A stretch of 64,000 bases of DNA from Vibrio salinus (GTDB lineage: Bacteria; Pseudomonadota; Gammaproteobacteria; Enterobacterales; Vibrionaceae), in NCBI RefSeq assembly GCF_021272385.1, contig NZ_JAJSDZ010000010.1:1116001-1180000 (forward strand). The letters are read 5' to 3'. Below are positions 1-9,394 of the stretch, one piece after another; position 1 is the stretch's first letter, and each line of letters starts with the position of its first letter. A program made the translations under genes and the position numbers. The notes below the pieces were generated by a model. It was not told the origin of the DNA. It saw nothing but the letters and a program-made list of their open reading frames with translations, and did no database searches.

Positions 1-378
1 ATTATCAGAATCAACAAAAGTTGCCAATATTGAAAAGTCATCACGTTTGAAACTGTTAAACATTACGACCGATTCAGACGCTGTCGAAAAATCAGCTTCA
101 GCGTTAAACAACCTATCGGAACAGTCAATACCACCAAAACACGGCGCAAGAATGACATTAAGACCATTTTTTTTGAATAAATTTAAATGATTAGCAACAA
201 TAAGAGGAGCTGATAATGGCGAATGGGACGCTGCAATTCTGATATTAGACAAAGCAATATTATTCGTAATTTGTTTAGGAGAAAATTCATAAATATAAAG
301 TGATACTATCCCTAAAGCTAAGATTGCAGGTATGGCGATTTTTTTTATCAAAAATGATTTTTTTAAATTATAATCCAT
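1..378 (-). CDS. Periplasmic substrate-binding protein (SsuA/NMT1-like), N-terminal part, cut by window edge
   Basis: An uninterrupted reading frame of 126 codons starts at ATG 376-378 and runs off the left edge. It begins with a lysine-rich stretch and a hydrophobic segment (about residues 13-29, signal anchor). It continues with IRIAASHSPLSAPLIVANHL and then KKNGLNVILAPCFGG, the pattern of ABC-type nitrate/sulfonate/thiamine-precursor binding proteins, where the first lobe starts with a strand and an 'A.....SAPLIVANHLNLFKKNGL' helix. In vibrios such domains are also found at the N-terminus of membrane GGDEF sensors, and the uncleaved-looking anchor would fit either case. The C-terminus is outside the window, so the output domain and ligand are unknown. 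Confidence 0.7.
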   Translation of the reverse strand, partial: MDYNLKKSFLIKKIAIPAILALGIVSLYIYEFSPKQITNNIALSNIRIAASHSPLSAPLIVANHLNLFKKNGLNVILAPCFGGIDCSDRLFNAEADFSTASESVVMFNSFKRDDFSILATFVDSDN

Positions 379-586
379 AACGCAAAAATATTATTATCTT
401 TCCCTTTCTAAGTTTAGACAGTCTCCTTCATTTGTATACCCAAGCACGATTTATTTTTCGTCACACAACATTCCATAAAACTCTCATCTGTGATACTTTC
501 GTACTATATAACTTATTATTAAAAACATTAATTTTTAAGCATAAGTCAAATAAGTAATAACAATATGTATGCGTGGAGGAATGCAC

Positions 587-1561
587 GTGAAACTACAACA
601 ACTAAAATATCTAAAGGCAATCAGCGATAATAACTTAAATGTCTCTGCAGCTTCCGAAGCTTTGTTTACTACTCAGCCAGGAGTTAGCAAGCAGGTATTG
701 TTACTTGAAAAAGAGCTTGGCGTCCGTATTTTTGAACGACATGGGAAACATTTGCAACGCATCACAGATGTCGGTGAAAAGATCTTATCGGAAGTAGAAA
801 AAATGCTCCGGCTTGAGCAGAAAATCAAGGCTATTGCCAAAGAGCATGTCGATCCGGGAACTGGTGTTTTCAACATTTTTACAACACATACCATTGCTCG
901 TTATCTGCTTCCGGCTAGTGTCTCAGTCTTTACAAAAAGACATCCTAAAATCAACTTTAATCTTCATCCAACGTTACCGTCTCAGGCAAAAGGCGGGATC
1001 AGCCGTGGTTACTCAGACTTTTCAATTGTTGCTCATGATGTTGGTGCCGATTCAGACTTAATTATTCTTCCGGCTTATCTTTGGACCCTGGGTCTGGTTG
1101 TACCGGAAGATCACCCTCTTGCAAGCATTGAAAAACCGACTCTGGAAGATATTTCGCAATATCCGCTTTTGACTTATGAACAAGGAGCCTCAGGACGAGA
1201 AAGAATCGACGAAACTTTCCGTAATGCCGGATTGGCACTCAATTACTTCATGACAGCAATGGATGCCGATGTAATCAAACGTTATGTTGAGCTCGGCTTT
1301 GGTATCGGTATTATTTCATCGCTTGCAGCCAAAGACATAGAGCATATGAAATTAAAATACATTGATATTAACCACTTACTGGAACCATGTCAGGCGTGGA
1401 TATGCTTTAGTAAAGATGTCATTCTGCAAAACTACATGTACGATTTTCTTGGTTCCTTTTCTCCGCATCTTACAAAAACGCTCATGGAAGAAGTATTAAT
1501 GAACAGTAATTCAAATCGTGTCGAAGCGATTTTTAAAGATATAAAGTTACCTGTTTACTAA
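587..1561 (+). CDS. cysB: CysB-type LysR transcriptional regulator
   Basis: LysR-family regulator with an N-terminal winged HTH (about residues 1-60: MKLQQLKYL, NLNVSAASEAL, TQPGVSKQV) and a two-lobe effector domain. The opening residues, the TTHTIARYLLP stretch, the TAMDADVIKRYVELGFGIGII stretch and the terminal FKDIKLP are hallmarks of CysB/Cbl. The GTG at 587 is chosen because GGAGGA (575-580) sits 6 bases before it, and it gives exactly 324 residues, the length of E. coli CysB. An in-frame ATG at 569 would put the Shine-Dalgarno inside the gene. CysB activates sulfur-assimilation genes with N-acetylserine as inducer. The convergent neighbour eamA exports O-acetylserine and cysteine, which supports a sulfur role. 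It could be the Cbl-like paralogue if another CysB exists in the genome. Confidence 0.85.
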   Translation: MKLQQLKYLKAISDNNLNVSAASEALFTTQPGVSKQVLLLEKELGVRIFERHGKHLQRITDVGEKILSEVEKMLRLEQKIKAIAKEHVDPGTGVFNIFTTHTIARYLLPASVSVFTKRHPKINFNLHPTLPSQAKGGISRGYSDFSIVAHDVGADSDLIILPAYLWTLGLVVPEDHPLASIEKPTLEDISQYPLLTYEQGASGRERIDETFRNAGLALNYFMTAMDADVIKRYVELGFGIGIISSLAAKDIEHMKLKYIDINHLLEPCQAWICFSKDVILQNYMYDFLGSFSPHLTKTLMEEVLMNSNSNRVEAIFKDIKLPVY

Positions 1562-1576
1562 ATCACGCCATTCCTT

Positions 1577-1609
1577 ATATACCCAGTTTTTTTAAATACC
1601 TGGGTATAT
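1577..1609. terminator. Hairpin terminator between convergent cysB-like and eamA genes
   Basis: The arms ATATACCCAG (1577-1586) and CTGGGTATAT (1600-1609) form a perfect 10-bp stem with a 13-base loop. TGTCTTTT follows on the plus strand, so it fits a rho-independent terminator for the plus-strand regulator. It may also stop the opposing transcript. Confidence 0.7.
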
Positions 1610-1638
1610 TGTCTTTTAAATTTAAAAGCAAAATGCCT

Positions 1639-2559
1639 CTATTTTAAATCAGTATTTAGCTCAATTTTCATTTTTTTCCTGATAATCCATTTCTGACCGA
1701 AAACATTAATAACCAACCCTAATGCGATTACAAATACTCCGATTATCTGATAAAAACCCAGATTCTCCCCCAAAAGAAGCATTGCACTTAATAAACCAAA
1801 AGCAGGAACCAACAAAGAGAGGGGAGCAACAAGGCCTGTCTCATAACGACTCAGCAAGTAACTCCATCCACCATAACCGACAATGGTCGCTAAAAGTGAA
1901 AGGTAAACAATAGATAATACGTTATACCAATGAATATTCATTAATGAATTCACAATCACATCCAAACCTTCGACAAAAAATGATGCAATAGCAAAACTGA
2001 TGGTTGGCACAAGAGCACTCCATATGACTAATGACATCGTCGGAATTTGGTAATGTCTCATTATCACTTTATTGACGATATTCCCCGTAGCCCATGAAAA
2101 CGATGCACCTAAAATTAATAATAGAGTAAACCATGTAACAGAAGCCGTACCCTGTCCTTGTGCAACCGCCAAAATATAGATACCGATGCCGGCAATCATA
2201 ATTGCAAATATATTGTGTACTCTTATTTTTTCTCTCAGTAACAGAACACCCAGAACCAGAGTAATAAATGCCTGAGCCTGAAGGATCAGAGAAGCAAGGC
2301 CAGCAGCTAATCCCACTTTCAGTGCCCAAAACAATAATGCAAACTGTCCAAAGCTGATTGTCATCCCATAAGCAATTAACCATCTCCAGGGTAATTGAGG
2401 ACGTTTAACAAAAAAGATAGCCGGAAATGCAACCAGAGCAAACCTTAAACCAGCCAACAATAGTGGCGGCATCCCCTCCAGACCAACTTTAATGATGACA
2501 AAATTGATTCCCCAGACCATAACTATAATTAAAGCCAGAAAGCGGTCTCTTATCGACAT
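1639..2559 (-). CDS. eamA: O-acetylserine/cysteine exporter, DMT superfamily
   Basis: Integral membrane protein of 306 residues with ten hydrophobic segments in two EamA repeats. The sequence matches E. coli EamA (YdeD) almost throughout: VWGINFVIIKVGLEGMPPLLLAGLRFALVAFPAIFFV, GLASLILQAQAF, FSWATGNI.NK, MSLVIWSALVP and RYETGLVAPLSLLVP all have direct counterparts there (stretches recalled from the known protein, not aligned by computer). EamA expels O-acetylserine and cysteine across the inner membrane. AAGGATG lies 5 bases before the ATG. It is convergent with the CysB-type regulator, as expected for a sulfur-amino-acid control pair. Confidence 0.85.
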   Translation of the reverse strand: MSIRDRFLALIIVMVWGINFVIIKVGLEGMPPLLLAGLRFALVAFPAIFFVKRPQLPWRWLIAYGMTISFGQFALLFWALKVGLAAGLASLILQAQAFITLVLGVLLLREKIRVHNIFAIMIAGIGIYILAVAQGQGTASVTWFTLLLILGASFSWATGNIVNKVIMRHYQIPTMSLVIWSALVPTISFAIASFFVEGLDVIVNSLMNIHWYNVLSIVYLSLLATIVGYGGWSYLLSRYETGLVAPLSLLVPAFGLLSAMLLLGENLGFYQIIGVFVIALGLVINVFGQKWIIRKKMKIELNTDLK

Positions 2560-2959
2560 GAAACATCCTTATCTAAAATACTCACCGGATAAACTCTTAA
2601 TTCATCAATATACTGGAAGTTCATTAAGGGTATATATCAATAAAGTTCACCTGCATCCGATATATGCAATCCTTTTTGACAACATTGTCAAAGAAACCTC
2701 ACTGAAGCAAGACATTATTTCCAATAAAGCAAAAATAGCCTTTTATCTGTATAAAATGATCTAATAAATAATCAGGATATTTGTAATGAAATAAAACATC
2801 GGGAAGGTAAACATAACAACAAATAATCTCTTGCAAATTGTTGTCTATATCTTATTGTTAATTTAATACTATTATAAGTTCTGAATATCTCAGAACATCT
2901 TCAACATCAGATACGCATATTTAAAACTCATTGATACAATCCGGTTTTAAAGGTTGGCT
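2560..2959. other. Intergenic region between divergent eamA and HD-GYP sensor gene
   Basis: About 400 AT-rich bases without a convincing gene. It must hold the promoters of both divergent genes. I see no strong operator, repeat or RNA structure. The open frame at 2492-2764 overlaps eamA and has no family resemblance. Confidence 0.5.
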
Positions 2960-5900
2960 ATGGTAAACAAATTGTCTCAGATGAAGTTCAGCATTAAGCT
3001 GACTGTCATCTCCTTATTTATCTTTCTATCGCTACTGATAGTGGCAGTTGCGTTATCCCTGCAATTTTATTTTAGCCAATCTTTAGCTAAGGAATCCGCC
3101 GGCCTTTTATTCAAAAACAGTGCTCAACGAGTTAGTGACAAAATTAATGCATTGGATACCGAAAGCAGTGATTTAGCTCTGCTTCTATCACAGTATCCGG
3201 AAATGACTCTTCCCGATTCAACTAAGACAATAAGACCAATAACGAAAATCATGGCTCAGGCCATGCGACAAAAACCGTACCTTTATGCTATTTATATCGG
3301 ATATGAAAATGGTAATTTCTATGAATTGGTTAATTTAAACAGTAGTAAGAACTTAAGAAAACGATTAAAAGCAGACGAAGATGACCGTTGGCTGATTGTT
3401 CATATTTATAGCACTGCGGAAAGACGGCTGAGACAATTTACGTATTTTAATTCGCAATTCATAAAAACACATGAAAGAACCGAACCAAGCCGTTACTTCG
3501 CAAACGTCAGACCTTGGTTCAGACAGGCGATGCAAGCTGATGAAACGATTAAAACCAGCCCTTACCTCTTTCATAACACACAAACACCGGGAACCACCTA
3601 CGCAAAAAAAATTCCTTTAAGCAATAATGTTATCGCCGTTGACCTGTCGATGGCAACGCTTTCCCGCTATCTGCAACAACACCGCTCATTAGAAGAATCA
3701 AATACCATTATTTTTGATAGAAGTGGAAAAATCTTCGCTCATTCATTCGAAAAAATAACATCAGATAAAATCAAACCGGATTCAACCATCTCACTAACAA
3801 AAGAAGAACAAAAGTACATTACGGAGCTCGGTGTCTTAAGAGTATCCAGCGAAAAAAACTGGCCACCTTATGATTTTTCCTACGGAGGTGAACCTCAGGG
3901 ATATTCAATCGACCTTTTCAATCTCATCGCCGGTAAACTAGGTTTGAAAGTTGAATACAGTAATGGCTATAACTGGAATGAGCTTGTTGATTTATACAGT
4001 CAAAACCGATTAGATATTCTCCACAGTTTATTTCAAACACCACAAAGAGAATCATGGGGACTCTTTTCTGATCCCTATCTCGAACTTTCTCCGGTTCTTG
4101 TCACCAACACAAAAGATACTCAAATCACGTCACTGAAAACATTAAACAATGGTAAAACCATTGCAATACCTGCAGGCTGGGCGTTCATCAAATTTGTTAA
4201 ACAACATTACCCCGATATAAAAATATTAGAAACCACTGACACTCTTAGCTCATTAAAAGCACTTATCAGTGGTAAAGCAGACGCGGCATTCGACAACAAT
4301 GCCGCCGTTCACTTTTTTGTTGATCGCTATTCTCTGGAAGGACTACAGTTCAACACAAAACTACCCAGCTTAGTCGGAACATTAGATCAACAATTACGCT
4401 TTCTCGTTCATGATGGCAGAGAAGAGTTGAGAGATTTACTGAATAAAGGTATTCATTCCGTATCTGCATCTGAATTGGCACAATTAAAAAATAAATGGTT
4501 TTATAATCAATCACAAACAAAATTACACCGAACAATACAGTCAGGTGTCGTACCCAACCCCGAATTTACTAAACTTGCCATTCAAAGCAAGGAAAATAAG
4601 GCTGACACCATCAGCCAGTCGATAGTCATTGGGGATACGTCTTACACCGTTTATGTCCATCATACCCTCTCCGCAATTGGCCCGGATAACTATGTCGCAA
4701 TCATGATCCCGACATGGACTATTCAAAAACCGTATATGCATCAGGTTAATATTTCATTACTGATCACTCTGGGTTTTCTTGTATTACTTACGCCACTGCT
4801 GTTCATTCTCGCTAAAATGATCGTAACGCCTGTGAATCTGTTAGCCAATGAAAATAAAAAAATAATGGAGCGTCGATTCAAAGAGGTGGAATGTATCCCC
4901 AGCCGTATTCTGGAGATCAATGACCTTTCAAATTCAATTTTATCTATGGCAGAATCCATCGAAGACTATCAAACAAAACAGCAGGAACTGGTAGATGCAT
5001 TTATTCAGCTCATTGCGAAAGAAATCGATGAAAAATCGCCATTTACCGGAGCACATTGCGAAAGAGTACCAGAAATTGCAATGATGCTGGCAAGATCGGC
5101 ATCTGACAGTTCACTTCCGGCTTTTAAAGATTTTAAACTGGAAAGCATTGAACAATGGCGTGAGTTTAAAATTGCGGCCTGGCTGCACGATTGCGGGAAA
5201 GTGACTACACCGGAACACATCATTGATAAAGGCAGTAAACTCGAAACCATATATAACCGGATTCATGAAATAAGAACCCGTTTTGAGGTTTTGTGGCGTG
5301 ATGCTGAAATTGATTTCTGGAAAGGCATTGCCGATGGCAAGCCAAAAGAAAAACTGCAACAAATTTTATTAAACCGGCACGACCAAATTACTAAAGACTT
5401 TTCTTTTATAGCAGAATGTAATATTGGCAAAGACTATACAGATGAAGAGAAAATAGTCCGGATTAAAGAGATTGCCCAACAAACATGGGTAAGGCATCTG
5501 GATAACAGACTGGGCTTATCACCTCTAGAAACTAAAAATCTTGAGTCAATACCAGGCAAAGCGTTACCGGCTACCGAGCATATATTGATGGATACCCGGG
5601 AACATATTATCCCCTGGATTCGTTCCCCCAAAGACAGAGTCAGTAGTAAATTCAAAGTTGAGATACCTGAAAATCAGGCTAACCTCGGAGAAATATACAA
5701 TCTGAGTATAACTAAAGGTACTCTGACCAACGAAGATCGTTACCGGATTAACGAGCACATTATTTCAACAATCCAAATACTGGAATCGTTACCTCTTCCA
5801 GATGAGCTTTCACGAGTTCCCGAAATTGCCGGAGGCCATCATGAAAAACTGGATGGCACCGGATATCCACAAAAATTAACAGCCAATGAGCTGTCTCTTG

Positions 5901-6139
5901 AAGCGAGAATTTTAGCGATCGCCGACGTCTTTGAAGCATTAACCGCTTCTGACAGACCCTATAAACATGCCAAAACGTTGAGTGAAGCCATTGAGATCTT
6001 AGCGTGTATGGTCAAAGAGCAGCATCTCGATGAAAATCTGTTCAAACTATTACTGGCAAACAAAATACATGAACAATACGCGGAGCGATTTCTAAGTGAT
6101 ACTCAACATGACCCGGTGGATATCAATAAGTACCTCTAA
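2960..6139 (+). CDS. Membrane sensor: Cache with nested SBP_bac_3 domain, plus HD-GYP phosphodiesterase with large insertion
   Basis: Likely a c-di-GMP phosphodiesterase sensor of 1059 residues. The ATG at 2960 is preferred because AAAGG precedes it by 6 bases; a TTG at 2954 directly abuts that Shine-Dalgarno. TM1 is near residues 15-35. A dCache-like periplasmic region follows, interrupted by a bacterial family-3 solute-binding domain (about bases 3800-4505: LGVLRVSSEKNWPPYDF, GYSIDLFNLIAGKLGL, IPAGWAF, SGKADAAFDN). The Cache then resumes (VIGDTSYTVYVHHTL), followed by TM2 and a HAMP-like linker. The C-terminal HD-GYP domain has LHDCGK and HHEKLDGTGYP intact. An unusual insert of roughly 180 residues separates the HD motif (IIDKGSKLE) from the continuation (NEDRYRINEHI). 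Metal and substrate residues look complete, so activity is plausible. The ligand is unknown. Confidence 0.85.
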   Translation: MVNKLSQMKFSIKLTVISLFIFLSLLIVAVALSLQFYFSQSLAKESAGLLFKNSAQRVSDKINALDTESSDLALLLSQYPEMTLPDSTKTIRPITKIMAQAMRQKPYLYAIYIGYENGNFYELVNLNSSKNLRKRLKADEDDRWLIVHIYSTAERRLRQFTYFNSQFIKTHERTEPSRYFANVRPWFRQAMQADETIKTSPYLFHNTQTPGTTYAKKIPLSNNVIAVDLSMATLSRYLQQHRSLEESNTIIFDRSGKIFAHSFEKITSDKIKPDSTISLTKEEQKYITELGVLRVSSEKNWPPYDFSYGGEPQGYSIDLFNLIAGKLGLKVEYSNGYNWNELVDLYSQNRLDILHSLFQTPQRESWGLFSDPYLELSPVLVTNTKDTQITSLKTLNNGKTIAIPAGWAFIKFVKQHYPDIKILETTDTLSSLKALISGKADAAFDNNAAVHFFVDRYSLEGLQFNTKLPSLVGTLDQQLRFLVHDGREELRDLLNKGIHSVSASELAQLKNKWFYNQSQTKLHRTIQSGVVPNPEFTKLAIQSKENKADTISQSIVIGDTSYTVYVHHTLSAIGPDNYVAIMIPTWTIQKPYMHQVNISLLITLGFLVLLTPLLFILAKMIVTPVNLLANENKKIMERRFKEVECIPSRILEINDLSNSILSMAESIEDYQTKQQELVDAFIQLIAKEIDEKSPFTGAHCERVPEIAMMLARSASDSSLPAFKDFKLESIEQWREFKIAAWLHDCGKVTTPEHIIDKGSKLETIYNRIHEIRTRFEVLWRDAEIDFWKGIADGKPKEKLQQILLNRHDQITKDFSFIAECNIGKDYTDEEKIVRIKEIAQQTWVRHLDNRLGLSPLETKNLESIPGKALPATEHILMDTREHIIPWIRSPKDRVSSKFKVEIPENQANLGEIYNLSITKGTLTNEDRYRINEHIISTIQILESLPLPDELSRVPEIAGGHHEKLDGTGYPQKLTANELSLEARILAIADVFEALTASDRPYKHAKTLSEAIEILACMVKEQHLDENLFKLLLANKIHEQYAERFLSDTQHDPVDINKYL

Positions 6140-6215
6140 CCCGCACTAAATTTCTCTGAGACTATAATTTTTACTTTCTCATAAGAACGAACAACCAGAG
6201 ATAAGAAAATATGCT

Positions 6216-7028
6216 CTAATAATAAGAGCGCTCTTTCATCATAAAAGATCTGGGCGACATCCCTGTCACAGCCTTAAATTTAGTACTGAAATAATTACTG
6301 TCGTTATACCCAACACTAAATGCAACATCAGTAATGGATCGACCTCTCCGCAACATCGGGACCGCACGACGGACTCTCAAATGATTAATGAAACGGTTTG
6401 TTGAAAGCCCTGTTAACTGAACCAGCTTATTGCTTAATACTTTCGGCGATACCTTAAACATTTCGCTTACACGATTCACTGACAAACTCTGAATATGATA
6501 GTTGTTACAAAGATAGATAACTGCCTGCATCACTGGCGAATTATCAAAAGCCCCGATACTCAGACGATCAATGGAAAGTAAAAGCTGTTCAAATAGCAAA
6601 GATGTCATTACACCAGAGTGGATACCCTGATTTTCGCGTTCTTCTTTAATTTTTAAAGCAATATGATTAATACGTTTAAAATCGTTTTCAAGAACCATGA
6701 AATGGCTAGAGTCGTTTTCTAATTTTTTTATAACATCGACAGAATCATTGCCTATAGAAAGAAACTCTTTTTTATAGGCAACATTCAGCAAAACCAAATC
6801 ATGCACATCCGAAAACTGGTGATAATCTTTTTCACTCACGCAGGCAACCGTATTAGGAAGCATAACAGAAAACTTATCATTAACCGTATGGGAGCCGATA
6901 CCAGAACTAACCAGTATCAACTCACAGAAATCATGAGAATGTTCTGGGTAATCCAGTTGAGGATCACGGCTCAGTATATTTACGCTGGTTTTATGCCCAA
7001 CGTATTCATCAGACTTAAGAAATAGCAT
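6216..7028 (-). CDS. AraC-family regulator of the rhamnose operon (RhaS/RhaR-like)
   Basis: The 270-residue protein has an N-terminal cupin-type sensing domain (DYPEHSHDFCELILVSSGIGSHTVND, similar in layout to RhaS '[20 protein letters not shown]') and a C-terminal double-HTH AraC DNA-binding domain (about residues 170-268: SVNRVSEMFKVSPKVLSNKL, SITDVAFSVGYNDSNYFSTKFKAVTGMSPRSF). It is the last gene downstream of the rha operon, in the same direction, separated by 86 bases and a weak hairpin. It probably activates rhaB-fucO when L-rhamnose is present. E. coli has two such regulators (RhaR, RhaS); only one lies here. I cannot decide between RhaS and RhaR from sequence alone. Confidence 0.8.
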   Translation of the reverse strand: MLFLKSDEYVGHKTSVNILSRDPQLDYPEHSHDFCELILVSSGIGSHTVNDKFSVMLPNTVACVSEKDYHQFSDVHDLVLLNVAYKKEFLSIGNDSVDVIKKLENDSSHFMVLENDFKRINHIALKIKEERENQGIHSGVMTSLLFEQLLLSIDRLSIGAFDNSPVMQAVIYLCNNYHIQSLSVNRVSEMFKVSPKVLSNKLVQLTGLSTNRFINHLRVRRAVPMLRRGRSITDVAFSVGYNDSNYFSTKFKAVTGMSPRSFMMKERSYY

Positions 7029-7081
7029 ATTAGGTATAAACAGGTTAACTAACTCGTTATACTTTTAGGCTTTAAACACAA

Positions 7082-7109
7082 TAAAGCTGAGATAACTCTC
7101 CCAGCTTTA
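7082..7109 (-). terminator. Weak hairpin after the rhamnose operon
   Basis: TAAAGCTG (7082-7089) pairs with CAGCTTTA (7102-7109), with two further pairs beyond one mismatch. On the minus strand it is followed by TTGTGTTT, a poor T-run. It lies between the fucO-like stop codon and the AraC regulator, so it may attenuate read-through rather than stop it. Confidence 0.45.
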
Positions 7110-7114
7110 ACAAT

Positions 7115-8257
7115 TTACAACACTTTTTTATACAAACTAATAACCTGATCACGTGACACAGGAACAGGATTTCCTCCGGCACAAGGATCAGCAAGGGCAT
7201 CATCAACCCATGCCATCATGTCGTCTTCTGAAATTCCCAGTTGGCTGAATCCTTCCGGAATACCAACTCGCTTATTCAGTGCTTTCAGTGCCTCTATCGC
7301 AGCCAGACTTGCTTCTTCCTCTGTCATCATAGAAGTATCAATACCCATCGCTTTCGCAATTTTGGCAAATTTTTCGACCCGGTAAGGGCGGTTAAATTCA
7401 CTGACAACCGGAAGCAAAATGGCATTACAAACTCCGTGAGGCAAATCTTTTTGAGCTCCGCCCGGATGTGCCATCGCATGTACCATCCCCAACCCGGCGC
7501 TGTTAAAAGACAATCCGGCGATAAACTGCCCAAACGCCATCATTTCACGGGCATTAACATCCTGTCCATTATCCACCGCCTCTGGTAAACATGATGCAAT
7601 AATACGAATCGATTCCAGAGAAATATAATCCGTCAAGGTATGTGCACCGGCAGATACATAGGATTCTACGGCATGTGTTAATGCATCAATACCTGTCGCT
7701 GCTGTCACCGCTTTTGGAATTCCGAGCATGACACTTGGATCATTTACTGAAACATCCGGAATAATCTTATCGGAAATAATCACATGTTTAACATGAGTTT
7801 TTGTATCCGTAATAACGGCGTTACTTGTCACTTCAGCCGCCGTTCCGGCAGTCGTATTGATAGCATATAGTGGAACACCTATCCTTTTCACTTTTTCAAC
7901 ACCATTATACTGAGCGATAGGTCCTTCATTTGCAGACAAAATACGGACAGCTTTTGACGTATCGATAGAACTTCCGCCGCCAAACCCAATCACATATTTC
8001 GCACCGATGGTATGAAACTGATCCATAGCCTGATTTACTGTATTACTATCCGGGTTGGGTTTGACATGACTAAATAGCGAAAGATTCAATGCACTATTCA
8101 TCAGTTTCCCGGAAAAACCAAGCTGAACCATTGCAGGATCACATACTAACATCCCCGGTTCATTCCCATGGGAATCATAAATTCGCTCAATCAAAGCTTC
8201 AATCGCACCTACACCAGACAAATTTATTCTTGGAAAAGCCAATTTAAAAACGTTCAT
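7115..8257 (-). CDS. fucO: Iron-dependent alcohol dehydrogenase, lactaldehyde reductase type
   Basis: Group III alcohol dehydrogenase of 380 residues. It has the NAD-binding GGGS (GFGGGSSIDTSKA) and TTAGTAAEVT loops, and the metal-binding GIDALTHAVESY, GMVHAMAHPGGA and DLPHGVCNAILLP segments that carry the Asp/His iron ligands. Layout and length match E. coli FucO, which reduces L-lactaldehyde to 1,2-propanediol, the by-product of rhamnulose-1-phosphate cleavage. Its position immediately after rhaD supports this role. The ATG at 8257 is preferred over a GTG at 8263 because AGAGG lies 5 bases upstream of it. Some rhamnose operons use a related enzyme, so the symbol denotes function rather than strict orthology. 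Confidence 0.8.
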   Translation of the reverse strand: MNVFKLAFPRINLSGVGAIEALIERIYDSHGNEPGMLVCDPAMVQLGFSGKLMNSALNLSLFSHVKPNPDSNTVNQAMDQFHTIGAKYVIGFGGGSSIDTSKAVRILSANEGPIAQYNGVEKVKRIGVPLYAINTTAGTAAEVTSNAVITDTKTHVKHVIISDKIIPDVSVNDPSVMLGIPKAVTAATGIDALTHAVESYVSAGAHTLTDYISLESIRIIASCLPEAVDNGQDVNAREMMAFGQFIAGLSFNSAGLGMVHAMAHPGGAQKDLPHGVCNAILLPVVSEFNRPYRVEKFAKIAKAMGIDTSMMTEEEASLAAIEALKALNKRVGIPEGFSQLGISEDDMMAWVDDALADPCAGGNPVPVSRDQVISLYKKVL

Positions 8258-8271
8258 AGCCACCTCTCAAA

Positions 8272-9069
8272 TTACAAATTAAATTCTCGTTTCAGAATAT
8301 CCATACTTTCCTGACTAACACCTTCCGGTTCATACCCTGCTGCCAGACACTTGAGGTAAAGTTTTGCTCCTTTATTAGCGACGTCGATATAATCAAATGC
8401 GACAAGAACATCCCTCCCGGACGCGATAGCTCCATGTTTTTCCCAGACAGCCACATCATTGACCAGTAATGACTCTGTCGTTTTATCTGCCAACTCTTCT
8501 GAGGAAGGCAAACAATAAGGGATCACACCAATTCCTCTAGGAACAAATGCTCTGACTTCCGGTAGCATTTTCCAGCAAGTATTTGTGAATAAGTCACTGG
8601 ATTTTGATATGTCAGGATGATGAGACAAAGCAATAAGCTCTAACGGATGGGTATGAACAACCGATTTATCTGCTATCCCTAGTGCCCGTTTAGCCTCTAA
8701 GATTTTAATATGACTAATAAATTCTGAGGTTGGTGCAAAATGTTCTGATGCTGTTCCTCCCCAGATAATACAAAAACCTGTCGCTGAATCATTAATTTTA
8801 AGAATACAACCCGCATACCCCGGCTCCCGTAATTCGCGGATACGTTGTCCGGTTCCTTTTACAAAATAAACACGACCTGCACAGCTTTGTGGCATTACGA
8901 TAGAAAAAAGCTGCTCTTGCGCTGTAATATTAACGTTGCCAATAATATCGGTTAGATCAATGGAAATATTTCCTCCGTTACGTTCAGCCCATTCCCTTTG
9001 CCAGAGATACTGAGAAACCTCATGCACTTTCTCTATTTCAGCTTTAACTGCATTATTTAGTTTAATCAT
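8272..9069 (-). CDS. rhaD: Rhamnulose-1-phosphate aldolase
   Basis: Class II aldolase (265 residues; E. coli RhaD 274) that splits L-rhamnulose 1-phosphate into dihydroxyacetone phosphate and L-lactaldehyde. The zinc site is visible as VVHTHPLELIALSHHP with the HxH pair. Other family landmarks are the N-terminal WQREWAERNGGNIS, the FVKGTGQRIRE stretch and VWEKHGAIASGRDVLVAFDYIDVANK. Its ATG overlaps the rhaM stop by four bases (ATGA), which indicates translational coupling. Confidence 0.92.
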   Translation of the reverse strand: MIKLNNAVKAEIEKVHEVSQYLWQREWAERNGGNISIDLTDIIGNVNITAQEQLFSIVMPQSCAGRVYFVKGTGQRIRELREPGYAGCILKINDSATGFCIIWGGTASEHFAPTSEFISHIKILEAKRALGIADKSVVHTHPLELIALSHHPDISKSSDLFTNTCWKMLPEVRAFVPRGIGVIPYCLPSSEELADKTTESLLVNDVAVWEKHGAIASGRDVLVAFDYIDVANKGAKLYLKCLAAGYEPEGVSQESMDILKREFNL

Positions 9070-9380
9070 TTTAGATAAAAAACCTCTTTTAAATCCCTGG
9101 AAACCGGAGAGTTATCAGCATTTGATTGCATGATGTCTTTCATATAAGCCCACCACTCCTTACAAATCTCCGTATCAGCAATTGCGGCCCACTGTTCTTC
9201 ATTTTCAATTTCGGCATAACTAAACAACAGGTTCTGTTCAGAAAATAAATGAATGGAATAATTAGACACTCCGTGTGAAGACAAAAGCCTGGACATAGAG
9301 TCCCATAATTGGTCATGGCGACGTTTATACTCATCATGACAATCCGGATTTACAAACATAAGGCATGTTTTCCTGATCAT
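9066..9380 (-). CDS. rhaM: L-rhamnose mutarotase
   Basis: Small dimeric mutarotase of 104 residues, exactly the E. coli RhaM length, which interconverts alpha and beta anomers of L-rhamnose. It starts MIRKTCLMFV and contains HDELYKRRHD-like and SIHLFSEQNLLFSY.EIE segments, with a terminal LKEVFYL. The start is ATG 9378-9380 with AAAGGAG just upstream; the longer open frame running into rhaT is a read-back. It sits 14 bases after rhaT and overlaps rhaD by four bases. Confidence 0.9.
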   Translation of the reverse strand: MIRKTCLMFVNPDCHDEYKRRHDQLWDSMSRLLSSHGVSNYSIHLFSEQNLLFSYAEIENEEQWAAIADTEICKEWWAYMKDIMQSNADNSPVSRDLKEVFYLK

Positions 9381-9394
9381 GTTTTTCTCCTTTC

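Noticed and set aside
2492-2764. 90-codon plus-strand frame between eamA and the HD-GYP gene
   Set aside because: It starts inside eamA on the other strand and has no Shine-Dalgarno or recognisable domain.
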